This document shows positions 17,168 to 26,586 of a stretch of 64,000 bases of DNA, one piece after another. The notes beneath the pieces are model-generated. The model was not told the origin of the DNA. It saw only the letters and a list, made by a program, of their open reading frames with translations, and did not search any database. Every line of letters starts with the position of its first letter. Position 1 is the first letter of the stretch. Position numbers and translations under genes: made by a program. The DNA lies in assembly GCF_900116435.1 (NCBI RefSeq), contig NZ_FPAZ01000012.1, forward strand, positions 1 through 64,000, given 5' to 3'. The stretch comes from Pseudoalteromonas lipolytica. GTDB lineage: Bacteria; Pseudomonadota; Gammaproteobacteria; Enterobacterales; Alteromonadaceae.

Positions 17168-18496
17168 ATGACTCAGCTCACGTTACCAAAAAACTCACCT
17201 ATGCTTAGCAAAGACTTTATCTATGGCGTCGCTACGGCTTCGTTTCAAATTGAAGGTTCTGCGGATAAGCGCCTCCCCTGCATCTGGGACACTTTTTGCG
17301 CAACCCCGGGGAAAATCGCCGATAATTCGAATGGTGAACGTGCGTGTGAACATGTCATAAAATGGCGTGAAGATATTGCTCTCATTGACTCTTTGGGAGT
17401 GGATGCTTATCGCCTCTCAATTTCTTGGCCACGAGTCATAACCTTAGACGGCACTTTAAATCATGATGGTGTAAAGTTTTATACCGATATACTAGATGAG
17501 TTAGCACGTCGTAATATAAAAGCCTTTGTGACGCTTTACCATTGGGATTTACCGCAACACTTGGAAGACAAAGGGGGATGGTTAAATCGAGAAACCGCCT
17601 TTGAATTTGAACGCTATGTTGATTTAATAAGTAAAGCATTTGGTAATAAGGTTTATTCATATGCGACATTGAATGAACCTTTCTGTAGTTCATACTTAGG
17701 CTATGAAATTGGTGTTCATGCTCCTGGAATAAAAGGCCGTGAATTTGGCCGAAAAGCAGCGCATCACCTATTACTTGCCCATGGATTAGCCATGAAGGTT
17801 CTGAATAAAAATAGCCCACACGCGCTCAATGGAATTGTACTTAACTTCACCCCTTGTTACCCGGTTACTCAAAGTGATGCCGATTTAGCTGCCACAGCAT
17901 TTGCTGATGACTATATAAATCAATGGTACATGAAACCGGTAATGACCGGAGCGTACCCTGACATTATAGAGCAGTTACCTGAGGCTCATAAACCTGACAT
18001 ATTACCAGGGGATATGGAAACAATTGCTCAACCACTTGATTTTTTGGGTGTCAATTTTTACACGCGATTACACTATCAAGCGAGCGAAACTGATTATTAT
18101 GAAGAAATGCCTCACCAAGCACCAATGACCGATATTGGCTGGGAGATATACCCAAAAGCGCTCACTGAATTATTAGTATCGCTGCATGAAAAATACCAGC
18201 TACCTCCTGTTTTTATTACTGAAAATGGGGCAGCTATGGATGACAAGATGATTAATTCAGAGGTTCATGATCAAGATAGAATTGATTATTATAATAGCCA
18301 TCTAAACGCTGTGAACGACGCAATGGAGCAAGGTGTTACTGTCTCGGGGTATTTTGCATGGAGCTTAATGGATAATTTTGAATGGGCAGAAGGATACTCA
18401 AAACGTTTCGGTATTGTGTATGTCGACTATGTAACCCAGCAACGTGTTATTAAAGACAGTGGCAACGCATACAGTCACTTAATTAAAAACCGCTAA
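17168..18496 (+). CDS. GH1 family beta-glucosidase
   Basis: The 442-residue cytosolic enzyme hydrolyses beta-glucosides with retention. The acid/base glutamate is E170 in TLNEPF and the nucleophile E352 in ITENG; substrate-site motifs GVATASFQIEG near the start and LMDNFEWAEGY near the end are typical of bacterial GH1. There is no signal peptide, so substrates must first be imported. It leads an operon with a GPH symporter 17 bp downstream and a LacI regulator 34 bp after that. Two operators lie in its promoter. The natural substrate may be cellobiose, an aryl-glucoside or a short beta-glucan. Confidence 0.93.
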   Translation: MTQLTLPKNSPMLSKDFIYGVATASFQIEGSADKRLPCIWDTFCATPGKIADNSNGERACEHVIKWREDIALIDSLGVDAYRLSISWPRVITLDGTLNHDGVKFYTDILDELARRNIKAFVTLYHWDLPQHLEDKGGWLNRETAFEFERYVDLISKAFGNKVYSYATLNEPFCSSYLGYEIGVHAPGIKGREFGRKAAHHLLLAHGLAMKVLNKNSPHALNGIVLNFTPCYPVTQSDADLAATAFADDYINQWYMKPVMTGAYPDIIEQLPEAHKPDILPGDMETIAQPLDFLGVNFYTRLHYQASETDYYEEMPHQAPMTDIGWEIYPKALTELLVSLHEKYQLPPVFITENGAAMDDKMINSEVHDQDRIDYYNSHLNAVNDAMEQGVTVSGYFAWSLMDNFEWAEGYSKRFGIVYVDYVTQQRVIKDSGNAYSHLIKNR

Positions 18497-18513
18497 TAAT
18501 AAAGATACCAATA

Positions 18514-20046
18514 ATGATAAAAAACACTCTGCCCTTACATGAAAAAATAGGCTACGCAATGGGTGATGCGGGCGCCAACTTAGTGTGGCGTGGCGCATTA
18601 GCCTACTTAGCCGTTTTTTATACTGACACGTTTGGTATTTCAGCGTCTGCCGCTGCCCTCCTTTTTCTAGTCGTACGTTTATCCGATGGTGTCACCGATA
18701 TCATTATGGGAATGATAGCTGACCGCACGCAAACGCGACTAGGAAAATTTCGTCCTTGGATTTTGTGGTCGACGCCTTTTTTAGCGTTATTTATGGTACT
18801 GTGCTTTACCACCCCCAACATTAGCCCAGTCGCAAAACTAATATACGCCTATTTTACTTATATCGGACTCACATTAGCTTACACAGTAAGTAATGTCCCT
18901 TATTCAGCTTTAATGGGAGTCATGACAGGGGATGACCTAGAGCGGGCAAAACTCTCTGGATTCCGTTTTGCTGGAGCATTCACTGGTGGACTATTAGTGA
19001 TGGGTTTTTTGCCGGATTTAGTTGCTTACTTTGGCCAAGGAAACAGTGCGCAAGGTTATCAATACACTATGTATTTATTCGCTGCTTTACTCACAATACT
19101 CATGCTGATCACCTTTGCCAGTACGAAAGAGCGCGTTCAACCCGCTTTAAAAAAACAGACCTCATTAAAATATGAGTTATTAGATTTAAGTAAGAGCTTA
19201 CCTTTTATAGTGCTTCCATTATTAGCAACTACGTTGTTTTTTTATTATCGTGAACTTTATTCAGGCCTTTTCTTTGCAGTAACAATGGGCTTAATGACAA
19301 TTGTCATTCGTAAATTGCTGTCTCAAGATCACAGTAAACTCAGTGGCTCTCAGCAGGATATGGTGGACTTATTAACCAATAAACCGTGGCTTATATTATT
19401 AGGCATGGGCTTTTTAACCATGATGTTTAATGGCATAAAGTACGGTGTGATTGCCTATTACTTTAAATATTATGTGGGTAATGAGCTGATGGCCGGACAA
19501 TATTTTATTGCCTTGTTAGTTGTCTCTATCTTTGGGGCTTTACTAACGGGGAAGCTGGCTGAAATATTTGGAAAACGCACTTTATTTATTCTTTCATTAA
19601 TTCTAAGCGCCCTGTTTACAATTGCCTTTTTCTGGCTACCAAGTGACAACATCCCGCTGATCTTTGCTCTTGGTTGTAGTGCCGAGTTCTTTGCAGCCAT
19701 GATGCCTACCCTGTTTTTCTCGATGCTCGGTGATAGTGCTGATTATTCTGAGTGGAAAAATAACCGCCGTGCTACTGGCCTTATTTATTCTGCAGGTACA
19801 TTTGTGCAAAAGACAGGCGGTGGATTCGCCGGTGCGCTTGTTTTAGTCGTACTCGCGGGCTACGGCTATAACGGTATGGATGAAACAACAATCGCTCAAT
19901 CTTTAGAAGGTATGAAATTGCTTATGAGCTGGTTACCCGCAGCGTTTGCACTTTTAGCGGCCGCACTCATGCTCTTATATCCATTAACCACTGAGATGAC
20001 AGAAAAAATTACAGAAGACTTGGCAATTAGACGTGCAAGTCTGTAA
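18514..20046 (+). CDS. GPH-family sugar:cation symporter
   Basis: The 510-residue protein has about twelve membrane helices and the features of the glycoside-pentoside-hexuronide family: a start KIGYAMGDAGANLVWRG, DGVTDIIMGMIADRTQTRLGKFRPW after helix 2, and a long central loop. It should move the sugar that has crossed the outer membrane through the TonB receptor from the periplasm into the cytosol, using a proton or sodium gradient. Position between the GH1 gene and the regulator supports a beta-glucoside substrate. Confidence 0.88.
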   Translation: MIKNTLPLHEKIGYAMGDAGANLVWRGALAYLAVFYTDTFGISASAAALLFLVVRLSDGVTDIIMGMIADRTQTRLGKFRPWILWSTPFLALFMVLCFTTPNISPVAKLIYAYFTYIGLTLAYTVSNVPYSALMGVMTGDDLERAKLSGFRFAGAFTGGLLVMGFLPDLVAYFGQGNSAQGYQYTMYLFAALLTILMLITFASTKERVQPALKKQTSLKYELLDLSKSLPFIVLPLLATTLFFYYRELYSGLFFAVTMGLMTIVIRKLLSQDHSKLSGSQQDMVDLLTNKPWLILLGMGFLTMMFNGIKYGVIAYYFKYYVGNELMAGQYFIALLVVSIFGALLTGKLAEIFGKRTLFILSLILSALFTIAFFWLPSDNIPLIFALGCSAEFFAAMMPTLFFSMLGDSADYSEWKNNRRATGLIYSAGTFVQKTGGGFAGALVLVVLAGYGYNGMDETTIAQSLEGMKLLMSWLPAAFALLAAALMLLYPLTTEMTEKITEDLAIRRASL

Positions 20047-20080
20047 ATTAATCTACAAAGGTATTTATTAAATTATCATT

Positions 20081-21082
20081 ATGGCAACTATTTATCAGGT
20101 CTCTGAGCTTGCAGGTGTTTCTCTTTCAACCGTCTCTCGCGTGTTGAATGAAAACGACTATGTAAGTAAAAAAACAAAACAAAAAGTGCTTGATGCAATG
20201 AAACAGCTAGGCTATCAGCCTAACTCTATTGCTCGTTCTCTTGCTTCAAACTGTTCAAATAGTGTTGGCGTGTTAGTCTCAGAGCTCGACGGTCCGTTCT
20301 TTGGAGAAATGATGTCTGCCATTGAAGCCCAACTAAGAGCGGCAGGTAAGCATGTCATAATCACGCCGGGGCACAGTGAAGAAGACAAAGAAAAAAATGG
20401 TTTAGAATTTTTGATCTCTCGAAACTGTGACGCCATTATTGCCCATGTTGAGGCTGTTACTGATGATTATTTAGTTGAGCTAAATAAAGGAAAAACCCCT
20501 ATTTTCTTAATCAGTCGATATGTTGAGCAAATGAAAGAAAACTGCATAAGCCTTGATAATGTCATGGGAGGCTATTTAGCAACCAAGCACCTACTAGACT
20601 TAGGGCACCGCGATATAACTTACATAGCAGGGCCCTTGTTTAAGCCAGATGCAGCGGACCGTCTGACAGGGCATAAAAAGGCTCTCAACGAATACAATAT
20701 CCATTTTGATGAGCAATCTCTGTACGTTGGCGATTTTAAGGAAACGGGCGGATACAATGGTTTAAAGCATTTTTTTGAAAACAAAAAGCAATTTACTGCC
20801 ATCGTGTGTGCTAATGACGAAATGGCGTCGGGCGTGATGAAATGTGCGCGAGAACATAATTTTGAACTTCCTAAAGATCTCGCAATTATTGGCTTCGATA
20901 ATGTTCATTTTACAAGTTATTTGTACCCTACTCTCACGACGATTGACAATCCCGTTGAACAAATGGGGAAAATGGCCGCTAATTTAGTTTTAAGAGATAT
21001 TTATAAACAAAATCGTGCCGATATAGAACATATCTTTTCGCCCAATCTTATGATGCGAGACTCAACGCCAAGGTCAAATTAA
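20081..21082 (+). CDS. LacI-family transcriptional regulator of the beta-glucoside locus
   Basis: The 333-residue protein has an N-terminal helix-turn-helix (ATIYQVSELAGVSLSTVSRVL) and hinge (NSIARSLAS), followed by a periplasmic-binding-protein-like effector domain with VGVLVSELDGPFFGEM and AIIGFDNVHFTSYLYPTLTTI. It is the last gene of the GH1-symporter operon, so the two operators at 17045 and 17098 would make it autoregulated. The same sites lie before the TonB receptor gene. The inducer is probably a beta-glucoside or its product. Assignment of the operators to this protein rests on proximity and on the AGCGCT centre expected for the family. Confidence 0.9.
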   Translation: MATIYQVSELAGVSLSTVSRVLNENDYVSKKTKQKVLDAMKQLGYQPNSIARSLASNCSNSVGVLVSELDGPFFGEMMSAIEAQLRAAGKHVIITPGHSEEDKEKNGLEFLISRNCDAIIAHVEAVTDDYLVELNKGKTPIFLISRYVEQMKENCISLDNVMGGYLATKHLLDLGHRDITYIAGPLFKPDAADRLTGHKKALNEYNIHFDEQSLYVGDFKETGGYNGLKHFFENKKQFTAIVCANDEMASGVMKCAREHNFELPKDLAIIGFDNVHFTSYLYPTLTTIDNPVEQMGKMAANLVLRDIYKQNRADIEHIFSPNLMMRDSTPRSN

Positions 21083-21192
21083 CGGTAACCCCTTGAGAGT
21101 ATTATCTAATATAAATAAGTAGAGCGTTGACAACGTCTTCGTTTCTACTTGTTACATTCAACTAATATCTAAATATGATAAAGGAGATGTTG

Positions 21193-21597
21193 GTGTTTAT
21201 TGGTGAAGTATCAAAGAAGACACAATTAACTGTCAAAACAATCCGATTTTATGAAGAAAAAGGTCTAATACCAGTACCTCTAAGACAAGGAAAGTACCGT
21301 GTCTACACAGACGATCACGTTGAAATATTAAAGCTAATTTCTGAAGCTAAAACCCTAGGCGTCACATTGTCTGAACTTAAGGGATTAATTAAATTTAAGG
21401 ATTCAAAGGCTAACTGGTCAGAAATTAGTGAGTTTTTAGTGATACTAAAAGAACGTCTAACAGAGCAAATAAACGCAACCGCAGCAAAAATTGCCAAAAT
21501 AGATTCATGTATCAGTATAATCAATCAGCAAACACCTCTTGACTCTCCCCTTAACGAGAGAGTGTATGATGGACAAAAGGTCGCGATAACGAAATAA
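21193..21597 (+). CDS. MerR-family transcriptional regulator
   Basis: A short regulator of about 134 residues with the MerR winged-helix (FIGEVSKKTQLTVKTIRFYEEKGLI) and a C-terminal coiled-coil dimerisation helix with LKERLTEQINATAAKIAKI. It has one cysteine only, so a metal sensor of the MerR or CueR kind is unlikely. GTG 21193 is chosen because AAGGAG lies six bases upstream and it puts FIGEV at the family's usual start; ATG codons at 21175 and 21187 are in frame but poorly placed. It may control the DUF4336 gene that follows. Confidence 0.8.
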   Translation: MFIGEVSKKTQLTVKTIRFYEEKGLIPVPLRQGKYRVYTDDHVEILKLISEAKTLGVTLSELKGLIKFKDSKANWSEISEFLVILKERLTEQINATAAKIAKIDSCISIINQQTPLDSPLNERVYDGQKVAITK

Positions 21598-21749
21598 ATC
21601 AAACCATTTTAAACAAACTGCTTATCCGTTTACTAATCGGTTAGTTTTTGAATTGGTATGTTTTTGAATAGATAAATTCGCTTTGTAGCCTACTCTTTCA
21701 GGCCCTTGCCTGCGTTGTTTATAAGTGATTTCTAACTATAAGGAATGAC

Positions 21750-22445
21750 ATGGAAAATTTAGCAAAAAACCTTTGGATCTTTAATGGCAAAAGTGTCACG
21801 TTTTTAGGCTTACCCTTTTCTACGCGTATGACCATAATCAAGCTTTCAAATAATGAGTTGTGGGTACACAGTCCTATCGAATTAACAGAGGCTTTGCAGC
21901 AGCAAGTAGATAGCTTAGGAAAAGTAACGTTTTTAATTGCACCTAACCACCTTCATCATTTGTTTTTACCACAATGGATAAATGCATACAGCGACGCTAA
22001 AGTTTATGGCACGCAAGAGCTTATAAAGAAACGCAATGACATTTCATTCAACGCATCATTAAATAATGAAACGTCATACCCTTGGTCACACGACATTGCA
22101 CAGATATTATTCACCGGTTCAGCATTAATGGAGGAATGTGTCTTCTTTCATAAGCAATCTAACACCCTAATAGTCACCGATTTGGTTGAAAACTTTTCGG
22201 GTAACGATTTTAACTTTTGGCAAAAATGGCTGGCTAAAGGCGCAGGTATTTTAGCGCCAAAGGGAAAAACGCCGATAGACTGGCGCTTAAGCTTTATGTT
22301 TAATAAAACACAAGCGAGTAAACATATTAGAAAGATATTTGCCTGGGAGGCAGATATGCTAATTATGGCGCATGGTGAAATAATTAAGAAAGACGCAACA
22401 GACTTTTTGCGACAATCTTTTAACTGGTTGGTAAAAAATAAATAG
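21750..22445 (+). CDS. DUF4336 family protein (metallo-hydrolase-like fold)
   Basis: The 231-residue protein matches the DUF4336 pattern: LWVHSPIELTEAL near residue 35, then LIAPNHLHHLFLPQW, and IVTDLVENF in the second half. These proteins are related to the metallo-beta-lactamase fold but have a degenerate metal site; the ligands here would be within NHLHHLF and MAHGE. The reaction is unknown. AAGGA lies before the ATG. It follows a MerR regulator by 152 bp on the same strand. Confidence 0.7.
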   Translation: MENLAKNLWIFNGKSVTFLGLPFSTRMTIIKLSNNELWVHSPIELTEALQQQVDSLGKVTFLIAPNHLHHLFLPQWINAYSDAKVYGTQELIKKRNDISFNASLNNETSYPWSHDIAQILFTGSALMEECVFFHKQSNTLIVTDLVENFSGNDFNFWQKWLAKGAGILAPKGKTPIDWRLSFMFNKTQASKHIRKIFAWEADMLIMAHGEIIKKDATDFLRQSFNWLVKNK

Positions 22446-22611
22446 CCGCAGCTACCCGTAATGCAATTTTGCCAAGACCCCATACAAGTACATTAATATT
22501 TCACATTATAAATATTTGCTAATAAACACTCTTTATAATGAAAGCCTATTGACTCTCCACCACAGGGGAGACTTTAAAATAACAATTATTTTCTACCCAT
22601 GAGAGGTAATT

Positions 22612-23031
22612 GTGAAAAATATTATATTAGTAAATGGCAATCCTAAAAAGAACAGCTTTTCATCGTGTATTACTGATAAATATGCACAGGCAGTACGCAA
22701 GTCCGCGAACATTCGTATTTTTAATCTACCCGAAATGGATTTTGATCCAAATTTAATGTGTGGTTATGATGATGACCAACCGCTTGCGCCATGTTTAAAG
22801 TAATTTAGCAAATCTCTTCATTGGGCTTATTTGATCGCGCATTTTTACCGGGCTCAACTTTTAAATTTTAAAATAGCAACTTACTCCCGACTCAACTCCT
22901 CAAGGGAAAACTGCAAGAGTCATTCTTACAATGGACACACCCGCAGAGCTAGCTGCAGAATACGCTCAGTCATATTATCTGACGATGCCCAAAAACAACA
23001 CTGGCTTAATGATATTATAAAACGGGGTTCA
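22612..23031 (+). pseudogene. Decayed NAD(P)H-dependent flavodoxin-fold oxidoreductase
   Basis: Pieces of one flavodoxin-like (NAD(P)H quinone reductase type) protein appear in three frames. The first piece (22612-22800) has the FMN-loop start MKNIILVNGNPKKNSF and ends at a stop. A second, beginning at 22824, reads GLFDRAFLPGSTFKF, the family's mid-domain motif. A third, near 22904-23017, reads QGKTARVILTMDTP and stops after GLMIL. The tryptophan-rich segment expected before FDRAF has been deleted. At least two frame changes and a deletion make this non-functional as one protein. A short peptide could still be made from the first piece. Confidence 0.75.
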
Positions 23032-23140
23032 CACTGTGACTAAAGGCTTATATTAAAAAGTACAGGCTATTATACTCTATGCTTAGCGTTGCTCTTATGA
23101 GGGAGCCCCGCTAAATATTCGCATATATTTAAACGGAATA

Positions 23141-23914
23141 ATGATGGATTATATTAAAATTAATAAAGAGGCGTGGAACAACAAGACCCCATTGCACATC
23201 GCATCAAAATTTTACAATCTCCCCGCATTTATAGAAGGCCAAACGTCACTAAACCCCATAGAACTTTCACTTTTGGGTGATGTTAAAGGGAAGTCACTTC
23301 TGCATTTACAATGTCACTTTGGCCAAGATACTTTGTCTTGGGCAAGATTGGGGGCTAATGTAACTGGCGTTGACTTATCATCAACGGCTATCGAACAGGC
23401 AAATAAACTCAAAGACTCTCTTGCTTTAAATGCGCATTTCATTGAAAGTGATATTTACCAGTTCGGTCAGTTCAATGATACACAATACGATATTGTATTC
23501 ACGTCTTATGGGGTGCTTAGCTGGCTGCCAAATTTAGATAACTGGGCACAGGTTATTGCCGATGCTTTGAAGGCTGGTGGTGAATTCTACTTAATTGAAT
23601 TTCATCCTTTTCAAGGACTTTTTGATGGCTACAGTTACTTTCCTAAATCAACACCTGATATTGAAGAGGAAGGAACATACACCGAAAACTGCGATGGCAC
23701 GAAATCCAAAACAGTCAGTTGGAGTCATTCAATAAGTGAAGTAATCAGCTCATTACTAAAAGCGGGATTAAGTATAGAAGCATACGATGAATACCCTTTC
23801 AGCCCTTATGATTGCTTTGATGGCCTAGAATATATTCCCCACGCTGGTTATCAACTATTACATAACGGGCAACAGGTTCCATTGGTTTTTTCAATCAAAG
23901 CCCGTAAGCGCTAA
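23141..23914 (+). CDS. Class I SAM-dependent methyltransferase
   Basis: The 257-residue protein has the SAM-binding motif I LLHLQCHFGQDTLSWARLGANVTGVDLS (about residues 54-81), motif II-like DIVFTSYGVLSWLPN and a motif III region DALKAGGEFYLIEFHP. The QCHFGQDTLS form is common in small unannotated bacterial methyltransferases; the substrate is unknown. Two adjacent ATGs (23141, 23144) are possible, and GGA upstream is better spaced for the second. It is followed after 32 bp by a LysE-type exporter. Confidence 0.8.
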   Translation: MMDYIKINKEAWNNKTPLHIASKFYNLPAFIEGQTSLNPIELSLLGDVKGKSLLHLQCHFGQDTLSWARLGANVTGVDLSSTAIEQANKLKDSLALNAHFIESDIYQFGQFNDTQYDIVFTSYGVLSWLPNLDNWAQVIADALKAGGEFYLIEFHPFQGLFDGYSYFPKSTPDIEEEGTYTENCDGTKSKTVSWSHSISEVISSLLKAGLSIEAYDEYPFSPYDCFDGLEYIPHAGYQLLHNGQQVPLVFSIKARKR

Positions 23915-23946
23915 TTAAATCTAGATAATTTTTAACAGAGGTATAT

Positions 23947-24603
23947 ATGGATATAAGTTTACTGAGTATTTTTATTTCTGTGGCACTAGCCCATTTCCTT
24001 GCTTTACTCAGCCCAGGGCCAGATTTCGTATTGGTAGTGAAAAGTGCTCTAAAAGGAAACCAAAAGAACGCTATTGGCGTCGCCCTCGGAATTGCGATAG
24101 CAAATGCAGTTTATATAGGGTTATGTTTGATTGGTGTGGGGGCAATTTTATCAACGTCTGTTGGCTTAATGATCGCACTTAAAGTGATTGGTGGGCTGTT
24201 TTTAATGTATATCGCTTTTCACGCGTTGAAAGCACCAAAGAGCGCTTACAATAATGTTGTTATCGCAGCTCACAGCTCGGTTGCGTTTTCGTTCACCTGC
24301 TTTTGTAAAGAGTTTGCGACTGGATTCCTCTCAGGCATTCTTAATCCAAAAAATCTCTTATTTTATCTGAGCTTGTTTACGGTCGCGCTCACTCCAGAGG
24401 TTAGCATTACCTTTAAGGTGATTTTAGGTGTGTGGATGACCCTGATTGTTTTTATATGGGATGTTGCCATTATTTACATGCTATCCAAACAAAGAGTCAG
24501 GGAAAAATTTGTTAAAGCGTCTTATTTTATAGATAAAGTTACAGGTGCTGTTCTCGGTGTGATTGGTTTTAATATTGTAAAATCAGTATGGTCAAAACAG
24601 TAA
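23947..24603 (+). CDS. LysE/RhtB-family exporter
   Basis: This 218-residue inner-membrane protein has about six membrane segments and the LysE-family signature LALLSPGPDFVLVVKSAL near residue 20, with GVALGIAIANAVYIG in the next helix and GFLSGILNPKNLLFYLSLF later. Such proteins export amino acids or related compounds such as homoserine lactones. The substrate is unknown. It is convergent with the LytTR response regulator; the 81-bp gap holds only an imperfect hairpin (24624-24659). Confidence 0.87.
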   Translation: MDISLLSIFISVALAHFLALLSPGPDFVLVVKSALKGNQKNAIGVALGIAIANAVYIGLCLIGVGAILSTSVGLMIALKVIGGLFLMYIAFHALKAPKSAYNNVVIAAHSSVAFSFTCFCKEFATGFLSGILNPKNLLFYLSLFTVALTPEVSITFKVILGVWMTLIVFIWDVAIIYMLSKQRVREKFVKASYFIDKVTGAVLGVIGFNIVKSVWSKQ

Positions 24604-24684
24604 TGTGATAAGTATTAATCATCGTTGCTGCCACTCGCAATATACGCAGTGTCAGCAACTATTATCAAAAGCGTAACCGCGTCA

Positions 24685-25476
24685 TTATTTAAATAAGCCC
24701 TTTAGATGTTTACTATAAGTACGGCTTACTTTTAGTGTTTTTCCGTTGTGCAGTGTTGCCATGTACTCAGAGTTACGCAAGGGATCAAGCTGTTTTATAT
24801 ATTCTAGATTGATGATCGTCGATTTATGAATTCTCAAAAATGTCTCTGGCAAGGTATTGCTTTCAAGCTCTTTTAGTCTGGCTCGCATTACATAGGTTTC
24901 CGTTTCTGTGTGAACACACATGTAGTCACCCGCCGCATCAATCCATAGAATATCTGCAAAAGGTATTATTTGAATTGGGCTTTTTGCATCTCTAATAACC
25001 AAGTTTTCATCGTCAAACTTATAATCTGACTGCGCTGATTTTTCAAATATTGATTCTTCTGCTTTGTCTATTTCTTGTTGTACTTCTATTAATTCACTTT
25101 TTTGGTATAGCTTTACATTATTAACCACTCTGTCTATGGCCTCTGTTAGCCTAGTGAGTTTGACTGGTTTTAATAAGTAATCAATTGCCCTGACTTCAAA
25201 AGCCCGCACTGCATGTTGATGAAATGCAGTGACAAAAATAACAGCAGGACAGGTTTCAGGTTGAAAATGTTTTATTAATTCAAAGCCAGACTTTGATGGC
25301 ATTTCAATATCTAAGAAAATTAAATCTACTTCATGTTCATTCAGAAACTGAATTGCGTCATCCACACTGCTTGCACTGCCTATGACGTTAATCTCAGCAA
25401 ATTCTTCTAACCTAATACGTAGGCCTTCAATTGCACTATACTCGTCGTCAACTAATAACGTTTTTAACTGAATCAT
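24685..25476 (-). CDS. LytTR-family response regulator
   Basis: The 263-residue protein has an N-terminal receiver domain (acidic pair D10-D11, phosphorylation site D56 in LIFLDIEMP, T83, K103) and a C-terminal LytTR DNA-binding domain (WIDAAGDYMCVHTE through FLRIHKSTIINLEYI). LytTR proteins bind pairs of 9-bp direct repeats about two helical turns apart. Its start overlaps the kinase stop by 4 bp. A repeat pair of this form lies in front of the TonB receptor gene at 32775, so that gene is a likely target (inferred). Confidence 0.92.
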   Translation of the reverse strand: MIQLKTLLVDDEYSAIEGLRIRLEEFAEINVIGSASSVDDAIQFLNEHEVDLIFLDIEMPSKSGFELIKHFQPETCPAVIFVTAFHQHAVRAFEVRAIDYLLKPVKLTRLTEAIDRVVNNVKLYQKSELIEVQQEIDKAEESIFEKSAQSDYKFDDENLVIRDAKSPIQIIPFADILWIDAAGDYMCVHTETETYVMRARLKELESNTLPETFLRIHKSTIINLEYIKQLDPLRNSEYMATLHNGKTLKVSRTYSKHLKGLFK

Positions 25477-26528
25477 TTAATAAGACCATTAATTGGCAAT
25501 GTCATACATACCCAAGCTCCACCAGATGAATGATTGCCTTTTTCTATCCGCTGAGCTTTACCATAAATTAATTTCAAACGTTGCTCGCAGTTTGCCAAGC
25601 CTATTCCACGTTTAGTACTCTCATTATGTGTGAAGCCTTTGCCTGTGTCTGAAACCTTTATTATTAGGGTGTTTTTACTCTTTTCAATTACGATTGTTAT
25701 AGCCATTGTTTTATCAGCTGCCATACCGTGCTTGAGTGCATTTTCAACTAATGGCTGAATTAGCATAGAGGGAATAAGTAGCTCACTACACCCTTCTTCA
25801 ACTGAGATATTGACAGATAGTTTATCGGCAAAACGACACTTCTCGATGTCTAAATATGTACGAAGAATAGCGATTTCTTCTTTAATTGTGACTTTTTCGA
25901 GCGGGTCGGTATACAAACTGTGTCGCAATAAATCACATAACTTTTCAAGCATTTTAACGGCTTCTAAGCTTTCCTTTTTTAGGATTAATGTACAAATCGC
26001 ATTGATACTATTAAACATAAAATGAGGATTAAGCTGGTAACGAAGCATTTTTAGCTGGGACTCTTTTGCTAAATGTGTTGCCTCAGCCGCTTTTTGTGTT
26101 TGTTCTAAGTTATCTAAATAAATCTTAATACCATAATAAAAGGCAGTCCATGTCGACAACATTGTCAATGAGGCGGATGTCCAAGTACCAAAATCAAACC
26201 AGCTCATTGGCAGCCAAAAGTTACCATAGAACCATTGTAAAGTGACCCACTTTATTTGGGTCCAAATTAAGGTTGCAGAGATAACGACCACGATATGCAA
26301 TGCAACTTTTAACTTAAATTCGAGTAAACTAAGATAGGTGAAAACCTTTCTTAGAAAAAGAGTAATTAAAAAGCCAAAGCACGTATCAATTATCAGATGA
26401 GGGATGTGAATAGCCCATGGTTCATTACTGGGAACTTTGATCATGAGTTCGGTCAGAATCGCGTAAACTAGCCAACCGCAAATTTGAAATAACCAAAATA
26501 ACTGGCTACGAGGGTTCGATGTATTCAA
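25473..26528 (-). CDS. LytS/YehU-type sensor histidine kinase
   Basis: The 351-residue protein has four N-terminal membrane helices, a short coiled-coil (LEQTQKAAEATHLAKESQLK), the His_kinase domain with phospho-acceptor histidine in QLNPHFMFNSINAI, and an HATPase domain (LVENALKHG, DTGKGFTHN, GIGLANCEQRL). No extracytoplasmic sensor domain is seen, so it probably senses in the membrane. The start appears to be TTG at 26526-26528, which puts the first helix near residue 10; an ATG 25 codons on would delete it. It lies behind the terminator of the GH3 gene and may have its own promoter or rely on read-through. Confidence 0.85.
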   Translation of the reverse strand: MNTSNPRSQLFWLFQICGWLVYAILTELMIKVPSNEPWAIHIPHLIIDTCFGFLITLFLRKVFTYLSLLEFKLKVALHIVVVISATLIWTQIKWVTLQWFYGNFWLPMSWFDFGTWTSASLTMLSTWTAFYYGIKIYLDNLEQTQKAAEATHLAKESQLKMLRYQLNPHFMFNSINAICTLILKKESLEAVKMLEKLCDLLRHSLYTDPLEKVTIKEEIAILRTYLDIEKCRFADKLSVNISVEEGCSELLIPSMLIQPLVENALKHGMAADKTMAITIVIEKSKNTLIIKVSDTGKGFTHNESTKRGIGLANCEQRLKLIYGKAQRIEKGNHSSGGAWVCMTLPINGLIK

Positions 26529-26540
26529 ATCATTTATCCA

Positions 26541-26580
26541 AAAAGCAAAGCAGTCGGACTATCAACCCCACTGCTTTGCT
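26541..26580 (-). terminator. Intrinsic terminator after the GH3 gene
   Basis: An 11-bp perfect stem (26544-26554 with 26570-26580), with a 15-base loop, is followed on the minus strand by TTTTTGG. It separates the glycan-degrading genes from the sensor kinase. Confidence 0.75.
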
Positions 26581-26586
26581 CCAAAT

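Noticed and set aside
24624..24659. Inverted repeat between lysE-like and response regulator genes
   Set aside because: The stem is interrupted and has no T-run on either strand; too weak to call a terminator.
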